In this document: piece after piece, positions 34,729 through 43,496 of the stretch
How the letters are laid out: every line of letters begins with the position of its first letter
How positions within the stretch are numbered: the first letter of the stretch is position 1
Origin: Propionibacterium acidifaciens DSM 21887
Lineage (GTDB): Bacteria > Actinomycetota > Actinomycetes > Propionibacteriales > Propionibacteriaceae
Direction of reading: 5' to 3'
Assembly: GCF_000426605.1 (NCBI RefSeq)
Contig: NZ_AUFR01000002.1
Coordinates: 1-52,158, forward strand
DNA: 52,158 nucleotides
Notes under the pieces: model-generated
Databases searched by the model: none
What the model was told of the DNA's origin: nothing
The model's input: only the letters and a program-made list of their open reading frames with translations
Position numbers and translations under genes: made by a program

Positions 34729-36461
34729 GCGGCGGCCTCCTCGGCGCTCATCTGCGAGTGCACGATCTCCTGGTAGGTCGTGCACTCGGTGAGCAGCTCG
34801 GCGTGGGTGCCGCGTCCGACGATGCGTCCGGAGTCGAGCACGATGATCTGGTCGGCGTCGCGGATCGTCGAGACGCGCTGGGCGACGATGAGCACCGCTG
34901 CGTCCCGCGTCTCGGCCGCGAGCGCGGCGCGCAGGCGGGCGTCGGTGGCGACGTCGAGGGCGCTGAAGGCGTCGTCGAAGACGTAGATCTCGGGCCTCTT
35001 GACGAGGGCCCGGGCGATCGACAGGCGCTGGCGCTGACCGCCGGAGACGTTCGAGCCGCCCTGCGCGATGGGGGCCTCCAGGCCTCCGTCCATCTGCTCG
35101 ACGAAGTCGGCGGCCTGCGCGGTGGCCAGTGCGGCCCACATCTGGTCGTCGGTGGCCTCCGGGCTGCCGTAGCGCAGGTTCGAGGCCACCGTGCCGCTGA
35201 ACAGATAGGGCCGCTGCGGCACGAGGCCGATGCGGCTCCACAGGAGGTCCATGTCGAGGCGCCGGATGTCGACGCCGTCGAGCTTGATCGAGCCGCCCGT
35301 CACGTCGTACAGGCGCGGCACGAGGTTGGCCAGCGTCGTCTTGCCCGAGCCGGTCGACCCGATGACGGCCGTCGTCGTGCCGGGGCGCAGCGAGATGTTG
35401 ATGTCGTGGAGCACGGGCTCCTCGGCGCCCGGGTAGCTGAACTCGACGTCGGTCATCTCCATCGAGCCGGTCTCGGCCAGCTTCCGCACGGGCCGATCGG
35501 CGGGGACGACGGTCGAGCGGGTGCGCAGGACCGCCATGATGCGCCCGGCGCAGACCTGCGCGCGGGGCAGCTGGATCATCATGATCGCGGCCATCATGAC
35601 GCTCATGAGCATCTGGAACATGTAGGTCATGAAGGCGGTGATCTGGCCCACCTGGATGTCGCCGCTGTCGACGCGCAGCCCGCCGAACCACCACACGCCC
35701 ACGGTGGAGGCGTTCATGATGAGCATGACGATCGGGATGAGCAGCGAGAAGAGGGCGCCGATCCGGAAGCCCAGGAGCATGAGCGACCGGTTGGCCGTGT
35801 CGAAGCGCTTGCGCTCGCGGCGCTCGCGGACGAAGGCGCGGATGACCCGGATGCCGCTCAGCTGCTCGCGCACGACCTGGTTGATGCGGTCGATGCTCCT
35901 CTGGTTCTTCCGGAAGGCCGGGGTCATCTGGCGGATGATGGCCCCGACGAGGACGATGAGGACCGCGACCGCCACGGCGACGATCCACGACAGGCCCATG
36001 TCCTCGCGCAGGGCCATGATGACGGCGCCGACCATGGTGAACGGGGCGCCGAGGATCATGATGCAGGTCATGAGGATGAGCTGCTGGACCTGCTGCACGT
36101 CGTTGGTCGTGCGGGTGATGAGCGAGGGGGCGCCGAAGTGGTCGACCTCCTGGCTGGAGTAGTTCAGCACCGTGTGGAACAGGCCTGTGCGGATGTCGCG
36201 TCCGATGCCCATCGCCAGTCGGGCGCCGAGGACCGCCGCCAGGCACTGGGCGACGACCTGGGCGCCGCCGACGGCGAGCATCCGGCCGCCGGTGCGCCAG
36301 ATGTAGGCGGTGTCGCCGTACGCGACGCCGGTGTCGATGATGCGGGCGTTGAGGTTGGGCAGCATGAGCGAGGCCACGGAGGCGGCCGCCTGGAGCAGCA
36401 CGATGAGGGCGAACCAGCCCCTGTACCGGCCGCCGAAACGCCCGATGAGCTTCGTCAGCAT
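34725..36461 (-). CDS. ABC exporter half-transporter with degenerate Walker B
   Basis: A 578-residue half-transporter with six membrane helices from the very N-terminus and a C-terminal nucleotide-binding domain. Walker A GSTGSGKTT (about 370), Q-loop LVPQRPYLF, signature NVSGGQRQ and Walker B IYVFDDAFSALD (about 492) are present. The catalytic Glu after Walker B is Asp, and the switch His position reads VAQRVST with Gln: both are marks of the non-catalytic site in heterodimeric exporters. The partner encoded next has the intact residues but a degenerate signature, exactly complementary. It starts inside the end of a TetR gene, so regulator and pump form one operon. Confidence 0.93.
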   Translation of the reverse strand: MLTKLIGRFGGRYRGWFALIVLLQAAASVASLMLPNLNARIIDTGVAYGDTAYIWRTGGRMLAVGGAQVVAQCLAAVLGARLAMGIGRDIRTGLFHTVLNYSSQEVDHFGAPSLITRTTNDVQQVQQLILMTCIMILGAPFTMVGAVIMALREDMGLSWIVAVAVAVLIVLVGAIIRQMTPAFRKNQRSIDRINQVVREQLSGIRVIRAFVRERRERKRFDTANRSLMLLGFRIGALFSLLIPIVMLIMNASTVGVWWFGGLRVDSGDIQVGQITAFMTYMFQMLMSVMMAAIMMIQLPRAQVCAGRIMAVLRTRSTVVPADRPVRKLAETGSMEMTDVEFSYPGAEEPVLHDINISLRPGTTTAVIGSTGSGKTTLANLVPRLYDVTGGSIKLDGVDIRRLDMDLLWSRIGLVPQRPYLFSGTVASNLRYGSPEATDDQMWAALATAQAADFVEQMDGGLEAPIAQGGSNVSGGQRQRLSIARALVKRPEIYVFDDAFSALDVATDARLRAALAAETRDAAVLIVAQRVSTIRDADQIIVLDSGRIVGRGTHAELLTECTTYQEIVHSQMSAEEAAA

Positions 36462-37057
36462 GCGTGATCCTTCTCGAGACCGTGGACGAGCAGGCGCGCG
36501 GCGAGCTCCGGGGGGAAGTCGGCGCCCTGCTTGAGGAAGGGGTGCGAGGTCGCCATGGCCACCGAGCGGAGCCAGGCCGCGGCCTGCTCCAGCGGGACGG
36601 ACAGCTCGTCGGCCCAGGGGGCCAGCGCCACGGCCATGGCCGCTCGCAGGTCGTCCGAGCGCGTGGGGCGGCCGTCACAGTTCTTCATCGGGGGCTTGTG
36701 GGGAGTCAAGTCGTCGGAGGGCATGGCGTGGACGGCCATGAAGACCTCCTCGACGGTGTCCATGTCGGAGTAGAGCAGGGCCAGGATGGCCGTGATGCGC
36801 TCGACGAGGCTGCCGTGCTCGGGCAGCGCCCGCAGTGCCCTCGTCGTACGGGTCGGGTCGAGCACATCGGCGATGACGGCGTCGAAGAGGGCCTGCTTCG
36901 TGGGGAAGACGCGGAAGATCGTGCCCTCGGCGATCCCGGCCGCCTCGGCCACCTGCTTCGTCGTGAATCCGCCCCCGTTGGCGACGAGGAGCGGGCGCGC
37001 CGCGGCGATGATCGCCCGGCGCCGCTCCTCGGGGGGCATGGGTGCTGCTCTGCTCAC
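36455..37057 (-). CDS. TetR-family regulator of the ABC exporter
   Basis: A TetR repressor of about 200 residues. The N-terminal helix-turn-helix reads RRRAIIAAARPLLVANG, FTTKQVAEAAGIAEGTIFRVFPTKQALFDAV; the ligand domain follows. GTG 37057 is chosen because homologues of this type start close to MPPEERR, and longer starts would run through the operator palindrome. No Shine-Dalgarno precedes it, and TACTCT lies just upstream as a -10, so the transcript is probably leaderless. It is the first gene of the operon and overlaps the first pump gene by seven bases. It presumably senses the exported compound. Confidence 0.88.
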   Translation of the reverse strand: MSRAAPMPPEERRRAIIAAARPLLVANGGGFTTKQVAEAAGIAEGTIFRVFPTKQALFDAVIADVLDPTRTTRALRALPEHGSLVERITAILALLYSDMDTVEEVFMAVHAMPSDDLTPHKPPMKNCDGRPTRSDDLRAAMAVALAPWADELSVPLEQAAAWLRSVAMATSHPFLKQGADFPPELAARLLVHGLEKDHAC

Positions 37058-37070
37058 GGACAGCGAGAGT

Positions 37071-37090
37071 ATGAGTGAGTGCTCACTCAT
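37071..37090. promoter_or_regulatory. TetR operator ATGAGTGAG-TG-CTCACTCAT
   Basis: A perfect inverted repeat of nine bases with a two-base centre, typical of TetR sites that contain GAGTGAG-type half sites. It lies 14 bp before the assumed GTG of the TetR gene and overlaps its promoter. Confidence 0.85.
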
Positions 37091-37215
37091 TCAAGTGGGG
37101 GCGTCCGGGTCCGTCGCCGGTCCCGCCCGCCGGGGCCGGGTCCGTTCGCGCACGGTGGAATCGGGGGACGGGCGATGGCCCGTTTACCAAGGCTTCCGTT
37201 TTGGAAAACATCTGG

Positions 37216-37234
37216 TTAGGGTTGCCTCGGCATG
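37216..37234 (+). promoter_or_regulatory. Possible DtxR/IdeR-like box before the cupin gene
   Basis: TTAGGGTTGCCTCGGCATG matches the DtxR consensus TTAGGTTAGCCTAACCTAA at 11 of 19 positions, mainly in the first half. It is strikingly like the box at 37714-37732: both fit TTAGGSTWGCCTCRGC. About 70 bp before the cupin start. Confidence 0.45.
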
Positions 37235-37301
37235 TGAGGCAGCGCCCCGGGCGCCCGCCGGCGGGAGGCGCCGGGGCGGGGAGCAGCAGAAGGAGAGCCC
37301 C

Positions 37302-37646
37302 ATGGGCGACGGACAGACCACCCGTACCGAGAATGTCGTGAGGACCGGCATCGTCGCCGAGTTGCCCCTCGTGGCCGAGAGCATCGTCTCGCGCATTCTC
37401 GTGGACAACGACCTCCTCCAGGTGACCCAGTTCACCTTCGGCGCCGGCCAGACGCTCAGCGAGCACACCTCGTCGCGCGCCGCCGTCGTCCAGGTCCTCG
37501 AGGGGGAGCTGGTCTTCCGCCTCAACGGCGAGGACAACCTGCTTCGCGCCGGCGACTGCCTCTACATGGCCCCCGACACTCCGCACTCGGTCAGGGCCGA
37601 GACCGACTGCCGCATGGCCCTCGTTCTCGTCGATCCCCAGGGGTGA
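37302..37646 (+). CDS. Small single-domain cupin protein
   Basis: A 114-residue beta-barrel protein of the cupin superfamily. The first motif is weak (LSEHTSSRAAVVQVLEGELVF), with one His and no second His-x-His pair; the second motif reads GDCLYMAPDTPHSVRAETDCRMALVLV and keeps the PxxxxH element. Metal binding is therefore plausible with few ligands. AGAAGGAG precedes ATG 37302. Such proteins are often small metalloenzymes or sensors; no substrate can be named. It stands between a TetR operon and a glycosyltransferase operon, with similar DtxR-like boxes on both sides, so iron or manganese control is possible. Confidence 0.85.
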   Translation: MGDGQTTRTENVVRTGIVAELPLVAESIVSRILVDNDLLQVTQFTFGAGQTLSEHTSSRAAVVQVLEGELVFRLNGEDNLLRAGDCLYMAPDTPHSVRAETDCRMALVLVDPQG

Positions 37647-37713
37647 GTCGGGTCTGACGAGGATGCTCGTGACGGGGAGCGTTGGCGGGCCTTCCCTTCC
37701 CGGAGGGAATGGA

Positions 37714-37732
37714 TTAGGCTAGCCTCAGCGAA
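37714..37732 (+). promoter_or_regulatory. DtxR/IdeR-like box upstream of the glycoconjugate operon
   Basis: TTAGGCTAGCCTCAGCGAA matches the DtxR consensus at 15 of 19 positions. It lies between the cupin gene and the glycosyltransferase operon, about 80 bp before the promoter proposed at 37814-37841. Which unit it controls is open. Confidence 0.55.
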
Positions 37733-37743
37733 TCGCTCGAGGA

Positions 37744-37783
37744 GTGCGGGTCATCGGTGTGGGCGAGCACCGGTGGCCCGCAC
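37744..37783 (+). terminator. Hairpin between cupin and glycoconjugate operon
   Basis: GTGCGGGTCATCGGTG (37744-37759) pairs with CACCGGTGGCCCGCAC (37768-37783): 16 pairs, two of them G-U in RNA, and an eight-base loop. Only a short pyrimidine stretch follows, so it may be a factor-assisted terminator for transcripts starting near the DtxR-like box. Confidence 0.6.
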
Positions 37784-37813
37784 TTCCTGCTCGAGGCCCC
37801 GGGCCGATGCCGG

Positions 37814-37841
37814 TTGACCCCCCGAGGACCCTTGCTATAGT
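37814..37841 (+). promoter_or_regulatory. Sigma-70-like promoter for the glycoconjugate operon
   Basis: TTGACC (37814-37819) and TATAGT (37836-37841) are separated by 16 bp, the best -35/-10 pair in the spacer. It would give a leader of about 190 bases to ATG 38037, containing a small hairpin CCCGCC...GGCGGG. Confidence 0.55.
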
Positions 37842-38036
37842 CGGTCACCCCGCCACCGAGGGCGGGCGTCGGCACCGATCGGGGGCCGACGGCAGAAGTC
37901 GAGACCGTGCACGACAGCAGCCCGCCCGCTCAGGTGGACGCCGACGGTCGGGAACCGGCTGTCCCGTACCGGGCCGCGCCGAGGGCGCAGGCCCCGCCCA
38001 CTCCTGAAAACGCACACCGCACTCCGGCGCCGCACC

Positions 38037-40535
38037 ATGCGCGCCGAGCCCCGGAACGCATCACCGTCGGGGCCTCCGGTGCCTGGAACCGATCGGAACA
38101 TCCCCGTGGACGACACGACCATCCGAGTGCTCCTCTGCAGCCACGACTCCCAGGGGCTGGGCCACGTGCGCCGCAACCTGGCGCTCGCCCACGCCCTCTC
38201 CCGGGCCGTCCCGGGGGCCACCGGCCGTCCCCTCTCGGGGCTCCTCGTCACCGGGCTGTCCATGGGGGACGACTGCGTCCTGCCCGCCGGCTTCGACTGG
38301 TTGACCATCCCCGGCGTCGCCAAGGGCCCCGCCGGCTACGAGGCCCGCCGGCTCGCCTGTTCCACGGGCCGGCTCGTCGGACTCCGCTCGGCCCTCGTCG
38401 AGGCGGCCCTGCTCGCCCACGCCCCCGACCTGGTGATCATCGACCGTCACGTCTACGGGGTGCAGCAGGAGCTGTGCCGTCCGCTGCACCGGCTGCGCGC
38501 CGAGCGCCCCGGCGTGCGGGTCGTGCTCGGGCTGCGCGAGGTGCTCGACGATCCCGCCGTCGCCGCCGCCGAGTGGCGCGCCCTCGGCGACCCGACGGAG
38601 TTGAACGCCCTTCTCGACGAGGTGTGGGTCTACGGCGATCCCGCCGTCCACGACCCGGTCGCCGACGGCGAGGTGCCCGACGCCCTGGCCGGGCGGGTCC
38701 GGTTCACCGGCTACCTGGCCCACGGCCGACGCGGCCTCGACCGCGGCGCCGAGCCGGTCGGACGCCCCTTCGTGCTCACCACCGCCGGGGGCGGGTCCGA
38801 CGGCTTCGCACTGCTGCGGGCCGCCGCGCGGATGACGGTGCCCGACGGCCATGAGCACGTCGTCGTCGCAGGGCCGCAGCTCGACGACGCCCGCCTCGCC
38901 GCCGTCGAGGCCCTCGCCGGGCCGCGCACGCGGGTCCTCCGGTCGTGGCGGGGGCTGGGGGAGCGGATCGGCGAGGCCGCCGCCGTCATCGCCATGGGCG
39001 GCTACAACACGGCGTGCGAGATCCTCGCGACGGGCACGCCCGCGCTCGTCGTGCCGCGCGAGGAGCCCCGGGTCGAGCAGCTCATCCGGGCACGGGCGCT
39101 GGCCGCCGCCGGGGCCCTCGACGTCCTGCCCGTCGGCCGGGCGGACCCGCAGGCCCTGGGCGGCTGGGCGGCCGCCGCGGTGGGGCGGCGCGTGGACCGT
39201 TCCGGCCTCGTCCTCGACGGGCTGGCCGAGGCGGGCCGGCGGGCCGTCGGGCTCCTGGGCGGGCGCCCGGAGCCGGCGTCGACCCCGGCCGCCGCGGCAT
39301 CGACGGGTGGCGGCGCGGCGCGGGCCAGGATCGGGTACGTCCTCAAGGTCTATCCGCGCTTCTCCGAGACCTTCGTCGTCACCGAGATGCTCGCCCGCGA
39401 GGAGCTCGGCGACGAGCTGCACGTCTACGCCCTGCGCCCGACGACCGACTCGCGGTTCCACCCCGAGATCGCTCGGGTCAGGGCCCGGGTCAGCTGGGTC
39501 CCCCGCCCCGGCGGGGCCGCCGACCTGTGGGGGCGGATCGCCGGGGCCGCCCGGGACCCGGCGCTGAGCGGGCCCCTCGCCCGTCTGCTGCCCGAGATCG
39601 CCGAGCTGCCGGGCGACGAGGTCGCCCAGGGCGTGGCGCTCGCGCAGGCCGTCCTCGACGACGGCATCACCCACCTGCACGCCCACTTCGCCTCCCTGGC
39701 CGGCCGCATGGCCTGGCTGGCCTCGCGCCTGACGGGCGTGCCCTACACGATCACCACCCACGCCAAGGACATCTTCCACGAGTCCGTCGACGCGTCCTGG
39801 CTGCGCCGCATCTGCGGCGGGGCCGACCGCGTCGTGGCCATCAGCGCGTTCAACGAGGCCCATCTGAGCAGGGTCCTGGCCGGGACCGGGGCCCGGGTGC
39901 GCCTGCAGTACAACGCCCTCGAGCTGTCGCGTTTCCCCTACGGCGACCCGCCGGCCGTCGGCTCACCGCTGCGGGTGGTCGCCCTGGGGCGCCTCGTGCC
40001 CAAGAAGGGCTTCGCCGACCTCATCGACGCGCTGGCCGAGGCCCGCGCCGCAGGCGTCGCCGTCGACGCGTCCATCGCGGGCGAGGGCGAACTGGCCGCC
40101 GAGCTCGCCGAGCGGATCGAGCGGCGCGGCCTCACCGGGTCCGTGCGCCTCCTCGGGCCCCTCACCCAGGAGGAGGTGAGGCGGCTGCTCGCCGATGCGC
40201 ACCTCTTCGTCGCCCCGTGCGTGCAGGCCCTCGACGGCAACATCGACGGCCTCCCCACGGTGGTGCTCGAGGCCATGGCCTGCGGCACGCCCGTCATCGC
40301 GACCGCCGTCTCGGGTCTGCCCGAGGTCATCAGGGACGGCGACACCGGGATCCTGCTCGAGCCCGGGGACGTCGGCGCGCTCGCCCGCGCCCTCGCGCGC
40401 GCGGCCGCCGGCGGCCTCGACCTGACCGGCATGGCCCGCAGGGCGAGGGCGCTCATCGAGGAGGACTTCGACAGCCGCCGGCAGGCCGCGGTCCTGTCGT
40501 CCTGGGAGTCCGGCGCGACGGGGGGCGACCGCTGA
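38037..40535 (+). CDS. Fused glycosyltransferase: GT28/MurG-like domain plus GT4 domain
   Basis: An 832-residue protein with two complete GT-B glycosyltransferases in tandem. The N-terminal unit (about 28-420) has LLCSHDSQGLGHVRRNLALAHAL, PFVLTTAGGGSDGFALL and IAMGGYNTACEILATGTPALVVPRE, the pattern of GT28/MurG relatives. After an Ala-rich linker the second unit (about 431-832) is GT4: VLKVYPRFSETFVVTEML, VALGRLVPKKGFADLIDAL, and GLPTVVLEAMACGTPVIATAVSGLPEVI. No membrane segment; cytoplasmic. ATG 38037 has no clear Shine-Dalgarno; GTG 38106, close to IRVLLCSHD, is an alternative. It heads a coupled operon. Two successive sugar transfers to one acceptor are the simplest reading; donors and acceptor are unknown. 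Confidence 0.88.
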   Translation: MRAEPRNASPSGPPVPGTDRNIPVDDTTIRVLLCSHDSQGLGHVRRNLALAHALSRAVPGATGRPLSGLLVTGLSMGDDCVLPAGFDWLTIPGVAKGPAGYEARRLACSTGRLVGLRSALVEAALLAHAPDLVIIDRHVYGVQQELCRPLHRLRAERPGVRVVLGLREVLDDPAVAAAEWRALGDPTELNALLDEVWVYGDPAVHDPVADGEVPDALAGRVRFTGYLAHGRRGLDRGAEPVGRPFVLTTAGGGSDGFALLRAAARMTVPDGHEHVVVAGPQLDDARLAAVEALAGPRTRVLRSWRGLGERIGEAAAVIAMGGYNTACEILATGTPALVVPREEPRVEQLIRARALAAAGALDVLPVGRADPQALGGWAAAAVGRRVDRSGLVLDGLAEAGRRAVGLLGGRPEPASTPAAAASTGGGAARARIGYVLKVYPRFSETFVVTEMLAREELGDELHVYALRPTTDSRFHPEIARVRARVSWVPRPGGAADLWGRIAGAARDPALSGPLARLLPEIAELPGDEVAQGVALAQAVLDDGITHLHAHFASLAGRMAWLASRLTGVPYTITTHAKDIFHESVDASWLRRICGGADRVVAISAFNEAHLSRVLAGTGARVRLQYNALELSRFPYGDPPAVGSPLRVVALGRLVPKKGFADLIDALAEARAAGVAVDASIAGEGELAAELAERIERRGLTGSVRLLGPLTQEEVRRLLADAHLFVAPCVQALDGNIDGLPTVVLEAMACGTPVIATAVSGLPEVIRDGDTGILLEPGDVGALARALARAAAGGLDLTGMARRARALIEEDFDSRRQAAVLSSWESGATGGDR

Positions 40536-41698
40536 TGCGCATCGCCTATGTGAGCATCGACCCGGGCATTCCCGTGTTCGGCACCAAGGGCGCCTCGGTG
40601 CACGTCCAGGAGGTGGTGCGCGAGCTGCTGGCCCGCGGCCACGAGGTGACGGTGTGGACCACGCGCCGCGGCGACCGGCCGCCTGCCGACCTCGCCGGGC
40701 TGCCCGTCGTGGAACTGCCGATGACCGCTCCGGAGGAGGCGGGGCCGGCGTCGGGGGCCGAGGACGCCGAGAGGCGCGAACGCGCCCAGCGCCGGGCCTC
40801 GGACGAGGTCGTCCGCCGGTTGCTCGCCGACGGCGTCGACCTGGTCTACGAGCGCTACTCGCTGTTCTCGACGGTGCTGGCCCGGCTCCACGAGGCGGCC
40901 GCCACGCCCGGCGTCCTCGAGGTCAACGCCCCCCTCGTCGACGAGCAGCGCGCCCACCGGCTGCTCGTCGACGAGGCCGGCGCCCTCGCCGCGCTGCGCG
41001 CCCAGACGGGTGCGGCCGCCGCGACGGTGTGCGTCTCGGAGCCGGTGCGCCGGTGGGTCCTCGCCCGCACCGGCGCCGCCCGCGTCAGCACCGTGCCGAA
41101 CGGCGTCGACGTGCGCCGCATCGTGCCCGCCCCGCCCGGGCCCGGCGTTCCCGTCGTCGTCTTCGTCGGCACCCTCAAGCCCTGGCACGGGGTGGAGGAC
41201 CTGCTCCGGGCCGCGTCCCTGGCCCGCGAGCCCTGGCGGCTGCGGATCATCGGCGACGGCCCCCGCCGCGCCGGGCTGGAGGAACTGGCCGGCCGGCTCG
41301 TCCTGCGGGTCGACTTCCGAGGCCCGGTCGCCCCCGAGGACGTGCCCGCCCACCTGGCCGGCGCGGCCATCGGGGCGGCCCCCTACCCGAGGACCGACGA
41401 CGAGGACGACCAGTACTTCTCCCCGCTCAAGGTCTACGAGTACCTGGCCGCCGGCCTGCCCGTCGTCGCCTCGCGGACGGGCCAGTTGCCCGAGGTCCTC
41501 GAGGGGCTGGGCGTCCTCGTGCCGCCGTCCGACCCGGCCGCCCTCGCCGCGGCGATCGACGCCCTCGCCGCCGACCCGGCCCGCCGCGCCGCACTCGGCC
41601 GGGCCGGTCGGGCCCGTGCCGTCGCACGGCACTCCTGGGCCGACGTCGTCGGACGGATCATGCGGCTCGCCGGCGTGGCGGAGGCGGGCCATGGCTGA
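40535..41698 (+). CDS. Glycosyltransferase family 4
   Basis: A 387-residue GT-B enzyme. The N-terminal domain begins RIAYVSIDPGIPVFGTKGASVHVQE, with the Gly-rich acceptor loop; VSTVPNGVDVRRI joins the domains; VVFVGTLKPWHGVEDLL, IIGDGPRR, DFRGPV and SPLKVYEYLAAGLPVVAS are GT4 donor-site motifs. The start overlaps the preceding stop as TGATG, and its last codons overlap the ABC gene by eight bases. It should add a further sugar to the product of the upstream fusion protein, before export by the following transporter. Donor sugar unknown; UDP-glucuronate is a candidate because of the ugd gene downstream. Confidence 0.9.
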   Translation: MRIAYVSIDPGIPVFGTKGASVHVQEVVRELLARGHEVTVWTTRRGDRPPADLAGLPVVELPMTAPEEAGPASGAEDAERRERAQRRASDEVVRRLLADGVDLVYERYSLFSTVLARLHEAAATPGVLEVNAPLVDEQRAHRLLVDEAGALAALRAQTGAAAATVCVSEPVRRWVLARTGAARVSTVPNGVDVRRIVPAPPGPGVPVVVFVGTLKPWHGVEDLLRAASLAREPWRLRIIGDGPRRAGLEELAGRLVLRVDFRGPVAPEDVPAHLAGAAIGAAPYPRTDDEDDQYFSPLKVYEYLAAGLPVVASRTGQLPEVLEGLGVLVPPSDPAALAAAIDALAADPARRAALGRAGRARAVARHSWADVVGRIMRLAGVAEAGHG

Positions 41699-43496
41699 AC
41701 GGATCAGGAGACGGGCGCTGACCCGCACCCTGCGGCTGCTCGCCCCGGACGCCGGAGCCCACAAGGGGCTCCTGACGGGCGGGGTCATCGCCCTGCTCGC
41801 CGAGGTCGGCTTCCGCGTCCTCGAGCCCTGGCCCATGAAGCACGTCGTCGACTCAGTCTCGGCGTCGCTGGGCGCCGACGTCTCGCACCGGCCCGCCACG
41901 CTCGGGCTGCTGCTGTGGCTGGGCGCCGCGCAGGTGGCGCTCACCGCACTGCGGGCCCTCACGAACTACCTGGCCACGGTCGCCTTCGCCCTGGCCGGTT
42001 CGCGGGTGGCCAGCTCGCTGCGCGCCCGCATCTTCCGGCACGTCCAGGGACTCTCCCTCCAGTTCCACGCCCGCAACCGCAGCGCCGACACCGTCCAGCG
42101 CATCGTGAGCGACGTGGCGCGCATGCAGGACGTCGTGATCACCGCCGGCCTGCCCCTCGTGGCCAACGTCGTGACCCTCGTCGTCATGGTCGTCGTCATG
42201 GCCGTGCTCGACCCGCTCCTGTCGCTCGTGGTGCTCGGCGCGATCGGCCTGTTCGTCCTCGTCTCCGCCGGCAACTCGCGCAGGATCGCGGTGGCCGCCC
42301 GCAGGACCCGCACGGGTGAGGGGCACCTGGCGAACACCGCTCAGGAGTCCCTCTCGGCCATCCAGGTGGTGCAGGCCTACGGGCTGGAGGAGCTCATCGC
42401 GGAGCGCTTCGGCTCGGCCAACCGGACGTCCCTGCGCTCGGGCGTGGCCTCCCGGCGGCTGTCCGCCCGCCTCGAGCGCACCACGGACGGGATCATCGGT
42501 GTCGCCACCGCCGTCGTCCTCGTCGGCGGCGGGCTGCGCGCCCTCGCCGGCGCCATGAGCCTGGGCGACCTCGTGCTCTTCACGAGTTATCTGCGCACGA
42601 CGATGAAACCGCTGCGCGACATGGCCAAGTACACGGGCAGGATCGCCCAGGCCACCGCCTCCGGCGAGCGGGTCGCCGACCTCATGGCGGTGCGTCCCGA
42701 GATCGTCACCCCCGCCCACCCGGTGCGGATCGGTCGGGCCCACGGCCTCGTGCGTCTCGACGACGTGCACGCCGGCTACGAGGGCGCCGAGGTGCTCCAC
42801 GGGCTGAGCCTGGCCGCCGCGCCCGGCGAGATCGTCGCCCTCATCGGCCCCTCGGGCGCCGGCAAGTCGACCCTTGTGTCCCTGCTCGTGCGCGCCCAGG
42901 ACCCCACCGCCGGTCGGGTCAGCCTCGACGGGCACCCGCTGTGCGAGCTCGACCTGGACGAGCTGCGCGCGAACGTCTCGCTGCTGCACCAGGAGGCCGT
43001 GCTGTTCACCGGCACGGTGCGGGAGAACATCCGGCTGGGGCGCCGGGGCGCCGACGACGCCGAGGTCGAGGCGGCCGCCCGGGCCGCCCGCGTCCACGAC
43101 TTCGTCATGGAGCTGCCCGAGGGCTATGACACGGTGGTCGGCGAGCGGGGCGGCACCCTGTCCGGCGGCCAGCGGCAGCGTGTGGCCATCGCCCGGGCCC
43201 TGCTGCGCGACGCCCCCGTCGTGATCCTCGACGAGGCCACGACGGGGCTCGACCCCGCCTCGGCGGCCCTCGTCCTCGACGCCATCGAGCGTCTCGTGGC
43301 GGGCCGCACCATCCTGGCCGTCACCCACGACGCCGAGGTCGCCCTGCGCGCCACCCGCGTCGTGTGGATCGAGGACGGGCGCATCGTCCTCGACGGGCCC
43401 CCGCAGGAGCTCATGGCGTCGAGCCGGGCGTTCCGCGACTGGGTCGCCGCCGGCGGGCACGCCCGCGACGGGACGAGGGTCGGGGGGCCGCCATGA
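41691..43496 (+). CDS. ABC exporter (half-transporter) of the glycoconjugate operon
   Basis: A 601-residue MsbA-like half-transporter that probably works as a homodimer. Membrane part with six helices (GVIALLAEVGFRVLEPWPMK to LGDLVLFTSYLRTTMKPL), then the ATPase: Walker A GPSGAGKST (about 385), LLHQEAVLF, signature LSGGQRQ (about 490), Walker B VVILDEATTGLD (about 510) and switch His in VTHDAE. All catalytic residues are intact. PWPMKHVVDSV near the start is typical of a subgroup found with sugar genes. Overlaps the upstream GT4 by eight bases and the downstream kinase by ATGA. Likely moves the finished glycoconjugate or its lipid-linked form across the membrane. Confidence 0.92.
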   Translation: MAERIRRRALTRTLRLLAPDAGAHKGLLTGGVIALLAEVGFRVLEPWPMKHVVDSVSASLGADVSHRPATLGLLLWLGAAQVALTALRALTNYLATVAFALAGSRVASSLRARIFRHVQGLSLQFHARNRSADTVQRIVSDVARMQDVVITAGLPLVANVVTLVVMVVVMAVLDPLLSLVVLGAIGLFVLVSAGNSRRIAVAARRTRTGEGHLANTAQESLSAIQVVQAYGLEELIAERFGSANRTSLRSGVASRRLSARLERTTDGIIGVATAVVLVGGGLRALAGAMSLGDLVLFTSYLRTTMKPLRDMAKYTGRIAQATASGERVADLMAVRPEIVTPAHPVRIGRAHGLVRLDDVHAGYEGAEVLHGLSLAAAPGEIVALIGPSGAGKSTLVSLLVRAQDPTAGRVSLDGHPLCELDLDELRANVSLLHQEAVLFTGTVRENIRLGRRGADDAEVEAAARAARVHDFVMELPEGYDTVVGERGGTLSGGQRQRVAIARALLRDAPVVILDEATTGLDPASAALVLDAIERLVAGRTILAVTHDAEVALRATRVVWIEDGRIVLDGPPQELMASSRAFRDWVAAGGHARDGTRVGGPP

